A stretch of DNA of 64,000 nucleotides. Source: Phocaeicola intestinalis. Lineage in GTDB: Bacteria; Bacteroidota; Bacteroidia; Bacteroidales; Bacteroidaceae. Each line of letters opens with the position of its first letter. Within the stretch, counting starts at the first letter, position 1. The notes beneath the pieces were generated by a model that did no database searches, was not told the DNA's origin, and saw only the letters and a program-made list of their open reading frames with translations. A program made the translations under genes and the position numbers. This document shows positions 49,186 to 60,191 of this stretch, in pieces. The stretch lies in contig NZ_JACSPP010000004.1 of assembly GCF_014837065.1 (NCBI RefSeq), positions 87,346 to 151,345 on the forward strand, written 5' to 3'.

Positions 49186-50523
49186 ATGGAATTAAAAAGG
49201 AGCAAGGCAGAGTGGATGCGCCGCTATGCCAGTTTTGTCATTATTCTTTTTGTCATCGCCTTGGGCACCTCGTTGTCTATCCGCGCCAATCTCGGGTCAT
49301 CACCTATATCCGCCCCACCCTATATCCTCTCGCTGATACCGGGGATGAAGATGACGATGGGCCAGCTCACCATCTGCATGCATGTGTTCTTCATCTTGAT
49401 TCAGATGCTGCTCTTGCGCAAGGATTTCGAGAAACGCCAGTACACCCAGATTTTGGTTTCTTTCCTTTTCGGTTTCTACACCGACCTCACCATGTGGCTC
49501 ACCGCGCCGCTACAGGTGCCTTTCGAGCTCAATCCGGTGGCAGGTTACCCGTTGCGTTTCATCGAACTGCTCGCCGGAGGTGCCATATTGGCATTCGGCA
49601 TCGCCTGCGAGGTGCGCTGCGACTCGTTGATGCTTGCCGGCGAAGGGCTTCCGCTTGCCATCTCCCGTTTTCTCAGAAAAGATTTCGGCAAGGTGAAAAT
49701 CTGTTCCGACACCTGCTTAGTATGCATCGGCACCGTTTTCATGTTCGTCTATTTCGGGCACTGGAGCTGGAAGATGGTGGGCGTAGGCACGTTGGTATCC
49801 ATGTTCTACGTAGGAATCATGGTACGGGTATTCTCGCCTCACCTCCAGTGGTTAGACCTGATTTTCATCCCCAAAGGCGAGCGCCGGAAAGCTGCCCCAC
49901 AAACCAGCGACGAGTGGAGAGGCAACCACGTCATCACCATCGCGCGCATGTACGGGAGCGGAGGCGACGCCATCGGTGCGGAAGTGGCACGCCGTCTGGG
50001 ATGCCCCTGCTACAACCGCCAGCTCATCGACCAGACGGCACAACAGATGGGATATTCCGCCGACTTCGTGGCACAGAACGAGCAAACCCTTTCCACCTCC
50101 CGCCTGTGGGAAATGATATTTGCCGACAGCGGCATACCGGCATCCATGAACCCCTCGAAAGAAGACGCCATCTACGTCAGCCAGAGCCGGACTATCCGCG
50201 GGTTGGCGCACAAAAGCCCTTGCGTCATCATCGGCAGGTTAGGAAACTGGATTTTGCGCGATGACCCGCACGTGCTCCGTGTCTTCATCATGTCGGGACG
50301 GGACTTTGCGGTCAAGCAGCTTGCCGACAAACTTCACCTTTCGGCAACAGATGCCGCCAGAAAAATCGAACAGGTCAACACCGGACGTGCCAACCACTAT
50401 TGGCACTACATCGGCAAACAATGGACCGACATCAATGGCTACGACCTGATTATCAACACCGAGCGGACCGGAATCGATGGAGCCGTAGACATGATTCTGC
50501 GTGCCGCAAGGCAGATAGCCTGA
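49186..50523 (+). CDS. Fusion of a YczE/DUF6198-like membrane domain and a cytidylate-kinase-like domain
   Basis: The 445-aa protein has a membrane half (about residues 1-225; five or so hydrophobic segments starting YASFVIILFVIALGTSLSIRANLG, typical of YitT/YczE-like proteins) and a cytoplasmic half beginning HVITIARMYGSGGDAIGAEVARRLG, a P-loop of the cytidylate-kinase-like-2 family, with CYNRQLID and VIIGRLGNWIL. The usual GxxGxGKS is replaced by GSGGDAIG, so activity on CMP is doubtful. Related fusions occur in Bacteroidetes and Clostridia but their role is unknown; signalling or transport coupling is possible. Confidence 0.8.
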   Translation: MELKRSKAEWMRRYASFVIILFVIALGTSLSIRANLGSSPISAPPYILSLIPGMKMTMGQLTICMHVFFILIQMLLLRKDFEKRQYTQILVSFLFGFYTDLTMWLTAPLQVPFELNPVAGYPLRFIELLAGGAILAFGIACEVRCDSLMLAGEGLPLAISRFLRKDFGKVKICSDTCLVCIGTVFMFVYFGHWSWKMVGVGTLVSMFYVGIMVRVFSPHLQWLDLIFIPKGERRKAAPQTSDEWRGNHVITIARMYGSGGDAIGAEVARRLGCPCYNRQLIDQTAQQMGYSADFVAQNEQTLSTSRLWEMIFADSGIPASMNPSKEDAIYVSQSRTIRGLAHKSPCVIIGRLGNWILRDDPHVLRVFIMSGRDFAVKQLADKLHLSATDAARKIEQVNTGRANHYWHYIGKQWTDINGYDLIINTERTGIDGAVDMILRAARQIA

Positions 50524-50599
50524 ACCGGCAAGGCATATAAGTGCGCCGCCCGATGTACCTATATGCATCTGTCCGCGCAGCTATGTGGCAGACATCATG

Positions 50600-50640
50600 C
50601 TGACAGAATGTCAGAAAAACACTTTGGCACGGTTTTGGTA
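50600..50640 (+). promoter_or_regulatory. Possible sigma-54 promoter and activator site upstream of groES
   Basis: A perfect dyad CTGACA-GAA-TGTCAG (50600-50614) is followed after 10 bases by TGGCACGGTTTTGGTA (50625-50640). The TGGCAC part matches the -24 element of sigma-54 promoters; the -12 part is only partly matched. rpoN itself is at 60192. No TTTG/TAnnTTTG pair was found in the same region. Confidence 0.4.
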
Positions 50641-50709
50641 GAGAGAAAGGTGGCTTGCATGGACAAGCCCGATAGAATTTAATGAATAACGTATAAAAAT
50701 ATAAACATT

Positions 50710-50982
50710 ATGAACATTAAACCATTAGCAGACAGAGTGCTAATTCTTCCGGCACCTGCAGAAGAAAAGACAATCGGTGGCATCATCATCCCCGATACAG
50801 CAAAAGAAAAACCGTTGCAAGGTGAAGTTGTAGCCGTAGGCAATGGCACAAAAGACGAAGAAATGGTCCTGAAAGCAGGCGACCAAGTATTATATGGCAA
50901 ATATTCGGGCACCGAAATCGAACATGATGGTGTGAAATACCTGATTATGCGCCAGAGCGATGTACTCGCCGTACTTAATTAA
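50710..50982 (+). CDS. groES: Co-chaperonin GroES
   Basis: The 90-aa protein forms the heptameric lid of the GroEL chamber. It begins [19 protein letters not shown] and has the mobile-loop segment [21 protein letters not shown] and the closing [16 protein letters not shown], all standard. It lies 33 bases before groEL in one operon. Confidence 0.98.
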   Translation: MNIKPLADRVLILPAPAEEKTIGGIIIPDTAKEKPLQGEVVAVGNGTKDEEMVLKAGDQVLYGKYSGTEIEHDGVKYLIMRQSDVLAVLN

Positions 50983-51003
50983 TAATTAATAATGAACAAT
51001 TAA

Positions 51004-52647
<1,644 letters not shown>

Positions 52648-52669
52648 TATATCTCTTACCCGATAAAAA

Positions 52670-52706
52670 GAAAGCGGGGGTACGTAAAAGTGCCTCCGCT
52701 TTTTTG
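52670..52706 (+). terminator. groESL terminator
   Basis: AAGCGGGGG pairs with CCTCCGCTT (one weak pair), followed by TTTTTT. Confidence 0.65.
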
Positions 52707-52718
52707 TGTTTTTCACTG

Positions 52719-52824
52719 AACCGCAGATTAACGCAGATTTTCGCAGATAATATTGCAAGAAATATTGCAAGAAAGACTCTGTAAAAATAAAATAATCCGT
52801 GAAAATCTGCGTTAATCTGCGGTT
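52719..52824. repeat. 23-bp perfect inverted repeat, CTGCGTTAATCTGCGG family
   Basis: Arms 52719-52741 and 52802-52824 are perfectly complementary and contain CCGCAGATTAACGCAGATTT. Shorter relatives lie near 35985, 38219, 38325 and 43948. Confidence 0.75.
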
Positions 52825-52867
52825 TTCTTCGTACTTTTAGGGACACGAAACTTAAACCTGAAAGCTT

Positions 52868-53335
52868 ATGACGAAAGAAGAATTGATGCGCAAAGCTATA
52901 GAACTGTCGGTACGCAATGTAGCCGAAGGAGGAGGCCCCTTTGGAGCCGTCATCGCACGCAACGGGGAAATCATCGCCACAGGTACCAACCGAGTAACCC
53001 CCGACCACGACCCTACCGCCCATGCCGAAGTAAGCGCCATCCGTGCCGCTTGCCGGAAACTGGGGACATTCGACCTGAGCGGATGCGAAATCTACACCTC
53101 GTGCGAACCTTGCCCCATGTGTCTGGGAGCCATCTATTGGGCGCATCTGGACCGCATGTATTACGGAAACGACAAACACGATGCCGCCCGTATCGGATTC
53201 GATGACGCATTCATCTACAAAGAACTGGAACTGAATCCTGAAGACCGCCGCCTGCAAGCGGAACGCCTCTTGCCCGAAGAAGCCCTCAAAGCTTTCACCG
53301 ACTGGGAAAATAAAACGGACAAAACAGCGTACTAA
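52868..53335 (+). CDS. Nucleoside/guanine deaminase
   Basis: The 155-aa protein belongs to the cytidine-deaminase fold: zinc ligands His52 (in HAEVSAI, with catalytic Glu54) and Cys82/Cys85 (EPCPMCLGA). Length and the segments GGPFGAVIARNGEI and YYGNDKHDAARIGFDD resemble Bacillus GuaD (guanine to xanthine) more than the tRNA deaminase TadA. Role: purine salvage, cytoplasmic. The paired CTGCG stem lies immediately upstream. Monocistronic. Confidence 0.88.
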   Translation: MTKEELMRKAIELSVRNVAEGGGPFGAVIARNGEIIATGTNRVTPDHDPTAHAEVSAIRAACRKLGTFDLSGCEIYTSCEPCPMCLGAIYWAHLDRMYYGNDKHDAARIGFDDAFIYKELELNPEDRRLQAERLLPEEALKAFTDWENKTDKTAY

Positions 53336-53863
53336 TGATTAATGTGATAATGTGATAATGTGGCAATGTGATAATGTATTCTCACATTAGCACATTATTT
53401 ATTAGCACATTATTCATTAGCACATTAATCATTATTCATTAGCACATTAACAAAAAAGGTTGCAAAGCTCTACGCCCTGCAACCTCCATTATTCATTCCA
53501 TTTTCATTTACTTTTTACTACATTCAAAAAAATCCTAATCTTCTGTCAACGTGTCATGTCTTCCCAGATACGCACATTGTTGTTCTTCATTTCCAGAAGA
53601 CCTGTTACAAGAATTTTTTTCATCCTTTTAAGCATACTAGTTATCCTGTTTTTATGTTTTACGACACAAAAATACAGGTTTACGACATATGTTATTATAT
53701 TTAAAAGCAGTTTTTCATTCATTTCCTGCAAATTCTTGATATAAATCAAAAGTCGTTGATTTTTCTTGGAAACTATACCATCAAATAAAAAAAGATTTAA
53801 AAGTCAATGAATGTCGGGATTAATTCGTAACTTAACCCTCGAAAACAACAAATATACACCTTT
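53336..53863. other. Intergenic space with tandem short repeats
   Basis: No firm gene. Bases 53340-53450 consist of repeated ATGTGATAATGTG and GCACATTA(T/A)TCATTA units in opposed orientations. A stem AGGTTGCA...TGCAACCT lies at about 53457-53485. Short frames further on are hydrophobic low-complexity shadows without a start context. Confidence 0.5.
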
Positions 53864-55528
53864 ATGGTAGACATCTATTGCAAAAACAACAATTCCACCC
53901 AAAGTTTTCCCGAAGGGAGCAGTTTGCTCGACATCTATAACGGTTTCGGACTGGATATGCCTTATGGCGTGGTAAGCGCCAAGGTAAACAATAAAGTAGA
54001 AGACCTGAACTTCAGAGTATACTATAATAAGGATGTCGAGTTCCTCGACATCACAAATCCTTCAGGAATGCGCACTTACTTCCGCTCGTTGTGTTTCATT
54101 CTGGTCAAGGCGGTAGAAAAACTCTATCCTCAAGGAAGCATCTCGCTGGAGCATCCTGTATCAAGAGGTTATTATTGCGATTTGCATCTGGACCGTTCCA
54201 TCGGACTAGACGATGTGATTCGCATCAAGCAGAAAATGCAGGAAATCATTGCAGCAGACATCCCTTTCCAGCGCATCGAGTGCCACACCAGACAAGCAGC
54301 CGAAATGTTCCTCCAGCACGGGATGATGGACAAGGCAAAACTCCTCCGCAGCTATGACCAGTTATACACATTTTACTATCGGCTGGGAAACACGACGGAT
54401 TGCTATTACGGAAGCCTCGTCCCCAGCACCGGATACATCCGTTTGTTCGACATCGTAAAATACTATGACGGACTACTCCTGCGCATCCCTAACCGGAAAG
54501 ACCCTACCCGGCTGGAAGAAGTGGTAAAGCAAGAAAAAATGCTGGAAGTATTCCAAGAATACCATCGCTGGAACGAGATCTTAGGCATCGCCACCGTAGG
54601 CGATTTCAATATCGCGTGCCAGAAAGGGCTTGCCACCGAGCTGGTCAATGTATCCGAAGCACTTCAGGAAAAGAAAATCGTCCGCATCGCCGATGAAATC
54701 ACCCACCGTGACCAGAACGGGGAACGTGTCAAACTGGTCCTGATTTCGGGACCGTCCTCATCGGGAAAAACCACCTTCAGCAAGCGCCTGAGCGTACAGC
54801 TCATCACCAACGGCATGCGCCCTTACCCTATCTCGCTGGACGATTATTTCGTGAACCGCGACGATACCCCGTTGGACGAAAACGGGAAGCACGATTTCGA
54901 ATCATTCTATGCCCTCGACCTGCCTTTTTTCGAATCGCAATTACAAGATCTGATAGCCGGTAAAGAAATTGAACTTCCACGCTTCAACTTCGTGACAGGA
55001 AAACGGGAAATGAGTGGCAGGAAACTCCGTATCAATGACAACATGATTCTGATACTGGAAGGCATACACGCACTCAATCCCGAACTGACACGCCACATTC
55101 CGGAAGCGAACAAATACAAAATCTATGTATCGGCACTGACCACTATCCAACTGGATAATCATAACTATATCCCAACGACAGACAACCGGCTCCTGCGCCG
55201 CATCATCCGCGACTCGAAATACCGGGGAAGCAGTGCCGAGGATACCATCAACCGGTGGGAAAGCGTACGTGCAGGAGAAGAAAAGTGGATTTTCCCTTAC
55301 CAGGAATATGCCGATGCAATGTTCAACTCCGCCCTTCTGTTCGAGCTTGCCGTGCTGAAAGACTATGCCGAACCCCTCTTACGCAAAGTACCGAACAATT
55401 GTCCGGCGTATTCGGAAGCCAACCGCCTGCTTCGTTTTCTGGGCTATTTTACGTCTATCCCCGATAATCAGTTACCACCCACCTCGCTCCTTCGCGAATT
55501 CTTGGGTGGAAGCAGCTTCAGATATTAA
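53864..55528 (+). CDS. Nucleoside kinase with TGS and threonyl-tRNA-synthetase-like N-terminus
   Basis: The 554-aa protein has an N-terminal TGS-like domain (1-65), a region like the second domain of ThrRS (HPVSRGYYCDLHLD, about 97-165), and a C-terminal uridine-kinase domain with Walker A GPSSSGKTTF at 296-305, SLDDYF and LEGIHALNP. This combination recurs in Bacteroidetes and Firmicutes. It probably phosphorylates a nucleoside or related substrate; the reason for the tRNA-synthetase part is unknown. Monocistronic; cutC follows after 64 bases and may be co-transcribed. Confidence 0.9.
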   Translation: MVDIYCKNNNSTQSFPEGSSLLDIYNGFGLDMPYGVVSAKVNNKVEDLNFRVYYNKDVEFLDITNPSGMRTYFRSLCFILVKAVEKLYPQGSISLEHPVSRGYYCDLHLDRSIGLDDVIRIKQKMQEIIAADIPFQRIECHTRQAAEMFLQHGMMDKAKLLRSYDQLYTFYYRLGNTTDCYYGSLVPSTGYIRLFDIVKYYDGLLLRIPNRKDPTRLEEVVKQEKMLEVFQEYHRWNEILGIATVGDFNIACQKGLATELVNVSEALQEKKIVRIADEITHRDQNGERVKLVLISGPSSSGKTTFSKRLSVQLITNGMRPYPISLDDYFVNRDDTPLDENGKHDFESFYALDLPFFESQLQDLIAGKEIELPRFNFVTGKREMSGRKLRINDNMILILEGIHALNPELTRHIPEANKYKIYVSALTTIQLDNHNYIPTTDNRLLRRIIRDSKYRGSSAEDTINRWESVRAGEEKWIFPYQEYADAMFNSALLFELAVLKDYAEPLLRKVPNNCPAYSEANRLLRFLGYFTSIPDNQLPPTSLLREFLGGSSFRY

Positions 55529-55592
55529 TTCCCGCAGTGTGCCACCGTGCCCACTGTGGTGAGAATATTAATTTTACACATACTTTAAAACG

Positions 55593-56354
55593 ATGAACGA
55601 AAGAAAATACACATTCGAAGTGTGCGCCAATTCGGTAGAAAGCTGTCTTGCCGCACAAGAAGGAGGAGCCCAGCGCGTAGAACTGTGCGCCGGCATCCCC
55701 GAAGGAGGGACTACCCCTTCGTATGGTGAAATCAAGACCGCACGCCGGATGCTCGACATCCGTCTGCATGTCATCATCCGCCCAAGGGGAGGCGATTTCC
55801 TGTATTCTCCCATCGAAGCAGAAACAATGCTGGAAGATATCCGCACGGCACGTAAGGCTGGTGCCGACGGACTGGTGTTCGGATGTCTCACACCGGAAGG
55901 CAACATCGACCTGGCACTGATGCAAAAACTGATGGAAGCCAGCGGAGACACCCCTGTCACCTTCCATCGTGCCTTCGATCATTGCCAGAATCCTTACCGG
56001 GCACTTGATGAACTGGTATCATTGGGAGTGACACGCATCCTTACTTCGGGCCAGCAACCTACCGCCCCTCAAGGTGCCCCTCTTCTCAAAGACCTGCAAG
56101 TATATGCCAAAGAGCGCATCATCCTTCTTGCCGGATGTGGCGTGAACGAAACAAATATCCGAAAGCTGGCACAAGACACCAGCATCCGGGAATTCCATTT
56201 CTCTGCCCGCGAGCAAGTGAAGAGCCGTATGCTTTTCACCAATCCAGAAGTCACAATGGGAAGCAAAGATGCAGACGAATATACCCGCGATGTCACTACA
56301 TCCCGACGGGTACGGACTACAATTGAAGCATTATGCGGAACACCGTATGACTAA
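55593..56354 (+). CDS. cutC: Copper homeostasis protein CutC
   Basis: The 253-aa TIM-barrel protein has FEVCANSVESCLAAQEGGA, RVELCAGIPEGGTTPSYG, IRPRGGDFLYSP, GADGLVFGCLTPEG and TFHRAFDHC, the CutC hallmarks. The bacterial role in copper handling is debated. Its last bases overlap the stop of the convergent gene at 56351 by four bases. Confidence 0.95.
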   Translation: MNERKYTFEVCANSVESCLAAQEGGAQRVELCAGIPEGGTTPSYGEIKTARRMLDIRLHVIIRPRGGDFLYSPIEAETMLEDIRTARKAGADGLVFGCLTPEGNIDLALMQKLMEASGDTPVTFHRAFDHCQNPYRALDELVSLGVTRILTSGQQPTAPQGAPLLKDLQVYAKERIILLAGCGVNETNIRKLAQDTSIREFHFSAREQVKSRMLFTNPEVTMGSKDADEYTRDVTTSRRVRTTIEALCGTPYD

Positions 56355-56872
56355 TCATTCAGACTGAAACGCCAAGCGCAACAACATGCGGGGTCTGTCA
56401 CGTCGGGAAAGCATGAAATGCACTCGCACGAGATGCGCTCGTCAATGGTACGGGCGAAACCTGCATACTCTATCTCGCCTACTGGCTTGCAAGGATGGAA
56501 AGGCATTCCTTTCCGTTCGCGTGCCCGTTGCACCCGGCATTCACGGGTACGGTACACCAATGTTTTCCTTTCGGCATCCATGATGATATCCGCCTCATTC
56601 AGATTCGCATAAAAACGGCATTGCAAGGCACGGGCAAGTCCTTCTAAGCCGGGCCGTTCGGGCAAGCCCAAGAACGCCTTGATGCGCTTGGCTTCAATCA
56701 CGGTAAACCTCCGCCAAGCCTCGGCATCGTGATGCATCGCCTCGTCCATCCCACGCATCCGCTCTACTGACTGAAACCACACGCCGTCCATCGCCAGCCA
56801 GTTTTTCGAATAATCTTCTATCAACCGTATCAACTCTTCTTTGGAGAGTGAAAGCAAAAATTCGTTTTTCAT
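56351..56872 (-). CDS. Cytosolic protein, DUF6125-like
   Basis: The 173-aa protein starts MKNEFLLSLSKEELIRLIEDYSKNW and ends in a Cys-rich stretch (CECISCFPDVTDPACCCAW) that could bind a metal or cluster. The FYANLNEADIIMDAE and LVYRTRECRVQRARE segments fit the DUF6125 group of unknown function. The start at 56872 avoids the repeat element that a longer frame would cross. The Cys pattern (C-x-x-C and CCC) is the most notable feature. Confidence 0.75.
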   Translation of the reverse strand: MKNEFLLSLSKEELIRLIEDYSKNWLAMDGVWFQSVERMRGMDEAMHHDAEAWRRFTVIEAKRIKAFLGLPERPGLEGLARALQCRFYANLNEADIIMDAERKTLVYRTRECRVQRARERKGMPFHPCKPVGEIEYAGFARTIDERISCECISCFPDVTDPACCCAWRFSLND

Positions 56873-56914
56873 TATGCTTCTTTTTAATGAATCCCGCATC
56901 TTGCCAATTAACTT

Positions 56915-56984
56915 GTAGGGGCAGGGTTTGCCTGCCCGAAGACATCCACGTGGACGCATACAGGCGGTCGAACCCCACCCCTAC
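56915..56984. repeat. REP-like stem-loop, divergent copy
   Basis: Ends GTAGGGGCAGGGTTTGCC and ACCCCACCCCTAC, same outer arms as family 1 but a different inner stem. It shares GACATCCACGTGGACGCATA-like centre text with the other copies. Confidence 0.6.
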
Positions 56985-57025
56985 ATTGGCTAATTGCGGA
57001 ATATATCAAAATAGTAAATAATGCC

Positions 57026-57189
57026 AATCAGGAGTTAAAAGGGAGTTATAGAAAGTCATCTCCCGCTGGGCGGGCTGGGAGTTAGATGCCAATGCCTCTT
57101 GCACTGTTTTCAGAGACAGGGCTATTGGACTTTAACTCCTGAATGAAGTGATAACTCCTGTGCAACTTAACTACGTTTAACTCCTGATT
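57026..57189. repeat. MITE-like element, copy 2
   Basis: Terminal inverted repeats AATCAGGAGTTAAA (57026-57039) and TTTAACTCCTGATT (57176-57189) are perfect. The interior is shared with copy 1 at 30911-31089; copy 2 carries an about 30-base extra stretch including CTCCCGCTGGGCGGGCTGGG. Confidence 0.7.
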
Positions 57190-57248
57190 CGTATAAATAG
57201 TAAATTATCAAATCGTAAATTGATTAATCTGTGGTGAAAACCAATCTA

Positions 57249-59846
57249 CTATAATCCGTGAACCGTGTTCAACAGCTGGTCGCCCATGCCGATGGTATAG
57301 CCATGCGACTCGAATACCACACGGTTGAACGTATCGGCTACGATGAAAACCGGAAGACGGGTGCCAGCCTGAAGCTTCATCTCCTGCCGGATAGCGGCCT
57401 CTATGCTTCCGTCAGCATCAATACCGAAAACTACGGTCGAAGGCAAGCCTTCTATCGGAGCCGACTGATATTTCTCGTATGCGGCACGTGAGGGGAAAAG
57501 CAACACAATCTTCCGTCCCCATTTCTCCAATTCCGAGGCTTTGGCGGCGATGTCCTTCAAGGCATGGTTGGTAGGCTCATCACCCACGCCTAAAATGCCC
57601 ACAATGAAATAGCCCCTGCCCGTGGTGAGCAAAACCGAAGTCTCCCCACCTTCCGGAGTCTGGAACTTGGATTCCGAATTGAAGCTGCCTATCACACTGA
57701 CCGCCTCCTCACTCTCACGCATCACCAGTCCTGCATCGGTTTCCTTATCCTGCTCCACGCCAAAGAAAGACACTTGCGCCAGCACGCCTCCCTTAGCCAG
57801 ACGGGTGCCGGACACCAGCATGTAATAGCCTGCCGGAACCGGGACCGGTTCTTTGAACAACTTGCTCCAAGGCTCGAAATCGGGATAAACCTGCAAGGCA
57901 AACCCTTCCCCATCGAAACGGGACAAGGAGAAATGGCGTGCATACGACGGGTCGCCCAGACGGGGTATCGGCGTATAGTCCAGCTTCAGCGTGCCTTCCG
58001 CCACTTGTTCCGAACGCCCGCTTTCGAAATCTACCGCTACATCCTTGCCGTTCTCCTTATATAATACATATCCCGTCACACGGTCTATCCATGCGGGAAT
58101 GCCGAGCGAACGTGCCACCGCTACAAAGAACGTGTTCCGCGAAGTCCGGTCTGCCATACGGCTTTTCCATACCCCTTCGGGAGAAATCACCGTACCCACC
58201 GTACACAAGTCATCCCGGAGCATCAGGCTATCCTTGCACCATTCCACCAGTTCCAAAGGTTTCTCGCGGAAACGGGCGGCATCCGTTTCGGGTATCTCAC
58301 GCCGGAAGAACGAACGGTAAGGAGTCAGCATTTCGTATCCGATGCGCGGAGCCAAGACCGTAGCCACATCCGCCAGCGAATCCGTATGATACAGATGGTC
58401 GTCCAGCACGCTTGCCTCCGCATCGCGCAAGTCTTTCTCGGCAAGTGTGCCCAGCAAATCCAGCGCACGACTCCGCATCTCCCGTCCTGCCGCCTCTTTC
58501 AAGAAAGCCTCTATCTCCGAAGCGTTTCCGCGCGAAGCCACGATATAGGGTGCAACCACTTCTGCATCATATCCCGTTTCCGAGGCAAAGGCACGAATCG
58601 CGTCCGCACCGGGGAAGGAAGCAATATACGCATGGCGGATGGAGTCTTCCCGGTTGAAACGGATATCGTTCTCAGCGCGTTGCTCCGGCGTGACTTCCGG
58701 AAGTGTCGGGTCACCTGCGGGAGGAACGATGTCAAACGAGAACGAAAGCGTGTCGCCTACCTGATGTTCGAGCCGGAGTTTTACTTCCTTGTCTTTTCCG
58801 AAAGACACTTTCTGTATTCCGAACGCACGGTCTTTCACCGCCAGCACCACCATATCTCCCAGTCCGGCGGAAAGGCTTGCCCGTCCGTCCGCACCTGTCT
58901 TCTGGGATGAAACCGGATAAAACTCCGCATAGTTATAGATGCCAAAGCGCACGCACGCATCTCCGACGGGCTTCCCGTCGATATCCGTTACGAGTACCGT
59001 TACCGGTGCGTTCTGCGCATAGTTTCCTATCACATTTATTTCGGTATAATTGGCGGTTGTGCGCATCACCTCTTCCGGTCCCTCGTAATAGCCGAACACC
59101 TTGGTGTGCATCAGCATGCCGCGGCTTGCCGGCTCGTTGAACCAGCCCAAATTAAGCACCGGCTCAGGCTCGCACGCTCCCAGGAAATACCATTTCCCGT
59201 CTACCCAGGCCTCTACCCACGCATGATTGTCGTCGGTATGTGCCCAGCGGGGCGTATAGACCTGCCGTGCCGGAATGCCCACCGAGCGGAGCGCAGCCAC
59301 AAGGAAAGTAGACTCCTCTCCACAACGCCCGTAAGCCGTCCGCACCGTGGCAAGGGGCGAACTGGTACGCGCGTCCGAAGGCTGGTAATTCGCCTTCTCG
59401 TGGCACCAATGGTTTACCTCAAGCACGGCGTCATACATCGCCAATCCCTTCAGGCGGGGCATCAGTTCATCGTGGAACACCATCCGCGAGCGGTCGAGCG
59501 CCTCGTTATTCACCCGCACCGGAAGGACAAAATGCCGGAACACATCATCGGGAATCTTCTTCCCCCACTCCGTCTCTTCGCGCGTGGCAAACGAGCTCCG
59601 GATATTTTCCAGATAAAAGTTGCCCGAATAATCCGTAATATCGCCCACCGGCATATACGCATAAAAGAACATCAGGGCATCCCGTTCTTCAGCTGTCAAT
59701 CCTTCATCATCGAACACACCGAAGAAATCCCCTTGTGAGAACAAAGCCTTTTTCGCTTCGAAATCAGCCTTCACCTGCTTCTCGAACGGAGATGTACATG
59801 CAGATAACAATGCACATAGCATACCGACACAAACTAATTTCCTCAT
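57249..59846 (-). CDS. Large transglutaminase-like lipoprotein
   Basis: The 865-aa protein has lipobox LLSAC (Cys17) and a transglutaminase core with Cys175 (YGRCGEES) and His208 (DDNHAWVEAW). The usual third-residue Asp position is filled by GACEPEP (Glu226 nearby), so activity is likely but with an altered acid. A beta-rich domain follows (about 280-370) with VLVTDIDGKPVGDACVRF, like a carboxypeptidase-regulatory fold. The end, including RLPVFIVADTFNRVVFES, looks thioredoxin-like. It may process peptides at the cell surface. REP copies flank it on both sides. Confidence 0.85.
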   Translation of the reverse strand: MRKLVCVGMLCALLSACTSPFEKQVKADFEAKKALFSQGDFFGVFDDEGLTAEERDALMFFYAYMPVGDITDYSGNFYLENIRSSFATREETEWGKKIPDDVFRHFVLPVRVNNEALDRSRMVFHDELMPRLKGLAMYDAVLEVNHWCHEKANYQPSDARTSSPLATVRTAYGRCGEESTFLVAALRSVGIPARQVYTPRWAHTDDNHAWVEAWVDGKWYFLGACEPEPVLNLGWFNEPASRGMLMHTKVFGYYEGPEEVMRTTANYTEINVIGNYAQNAPVTVLVTDIDGKPVGDACVRFGIYNYAEFYPVSSQKTGADGRASLSAGLGDMVVLAVKDRAFGIQKVSFGKDKEVKLRLEHQVGDTLSFSFDIVPPAGDPTLPEVTPEQRAENDIRFNREDSIRHAYIASFPGADAIRAFASETGYDAEVVAPYIVASRGNASEIEAFLKEAAGREMRSRALDLLGTLAEKDLRDAEASVLDDHLYHTDSLADVATVLAPRIGYEMLTPYRSFFRREIPETDAARFREKPLELVEWCKDSLMLRDDLCTVGTVISPEGVWKSRMADRTSRNTFFVAVARSLGIPAWIDRVTGYVLYKENGKDVAVDFESGRSEQVAEGTLKLDYTPIPRLGDPSYARHFSLSRFDGEGFALQVYPDFEPWSKLFKEPVPVPAGYYMLVSGTRLAKGGVLAQVSFFGVEQDKETDAGLVMRESEEAVSVIGSFNSESKFQTPEGGETSVLLTTGRGYFIVGILGVGDEPTNHALKDIAAKASELEKWGRKIVLLFPSRAAYEKYQSAPIEGLPSTVVFGIDADGSIEAAIRQEMKLQAGTRLPVFIVADTFNRVVFESHGYTIGMGDQLLNTVHGL

Positions 59847-60191
59847 AAGTCTTGCTTTTTATATTCCTCATTTCACAAAAACAACCTGTATGGTCAGGGG
59901 TTGCCTGCCCTTGCTTTACTTGCCCTTCCCAATTCGCCACGCAGTGCGTGACCAATCTTGTAGGGGCGTATCGCATACGCCCTGAATACATCTACGCAGA
60001 TTAGTGGACGCATACGGGCGTATGCGATACGCCCCTACATAGATGTTTCCCCGTCACGCTGGATTTGCAATCCGCATCATCAACAAATGGCTCCGGATTG
60101 CAAATCTGGCGTGACTGAACAAAGATAAGGAAAAAACGATTCATTCTCAAATTTATTTCCTACCTTTGCGAAAGTTAATCAAATCCGGCTT
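59847..60191. other. Intergenic space with repeats and the rpoN -7 element
   Basis: Contains REP-like copy 3 (59960-60038), an inverted repeat with 22-base arms at 60053-60074 and 60094-60115 (two mismatches), and TACCTTTG at 60161-60168, 16 bases before the rpoN frame. No gene seen. Confidence 0.6.
59960..60038. repeat. REP-like stem-loop family 1, copy 3
   Basis: Same arms as the copies at 31670 and 35868. Confidence 0.8.

Noticed and set aside
53340..53450. CRISPR-like array
   Set aside because: Repeats are short, AT-rich and lack unique spacers of even size; no cas genes in the window.
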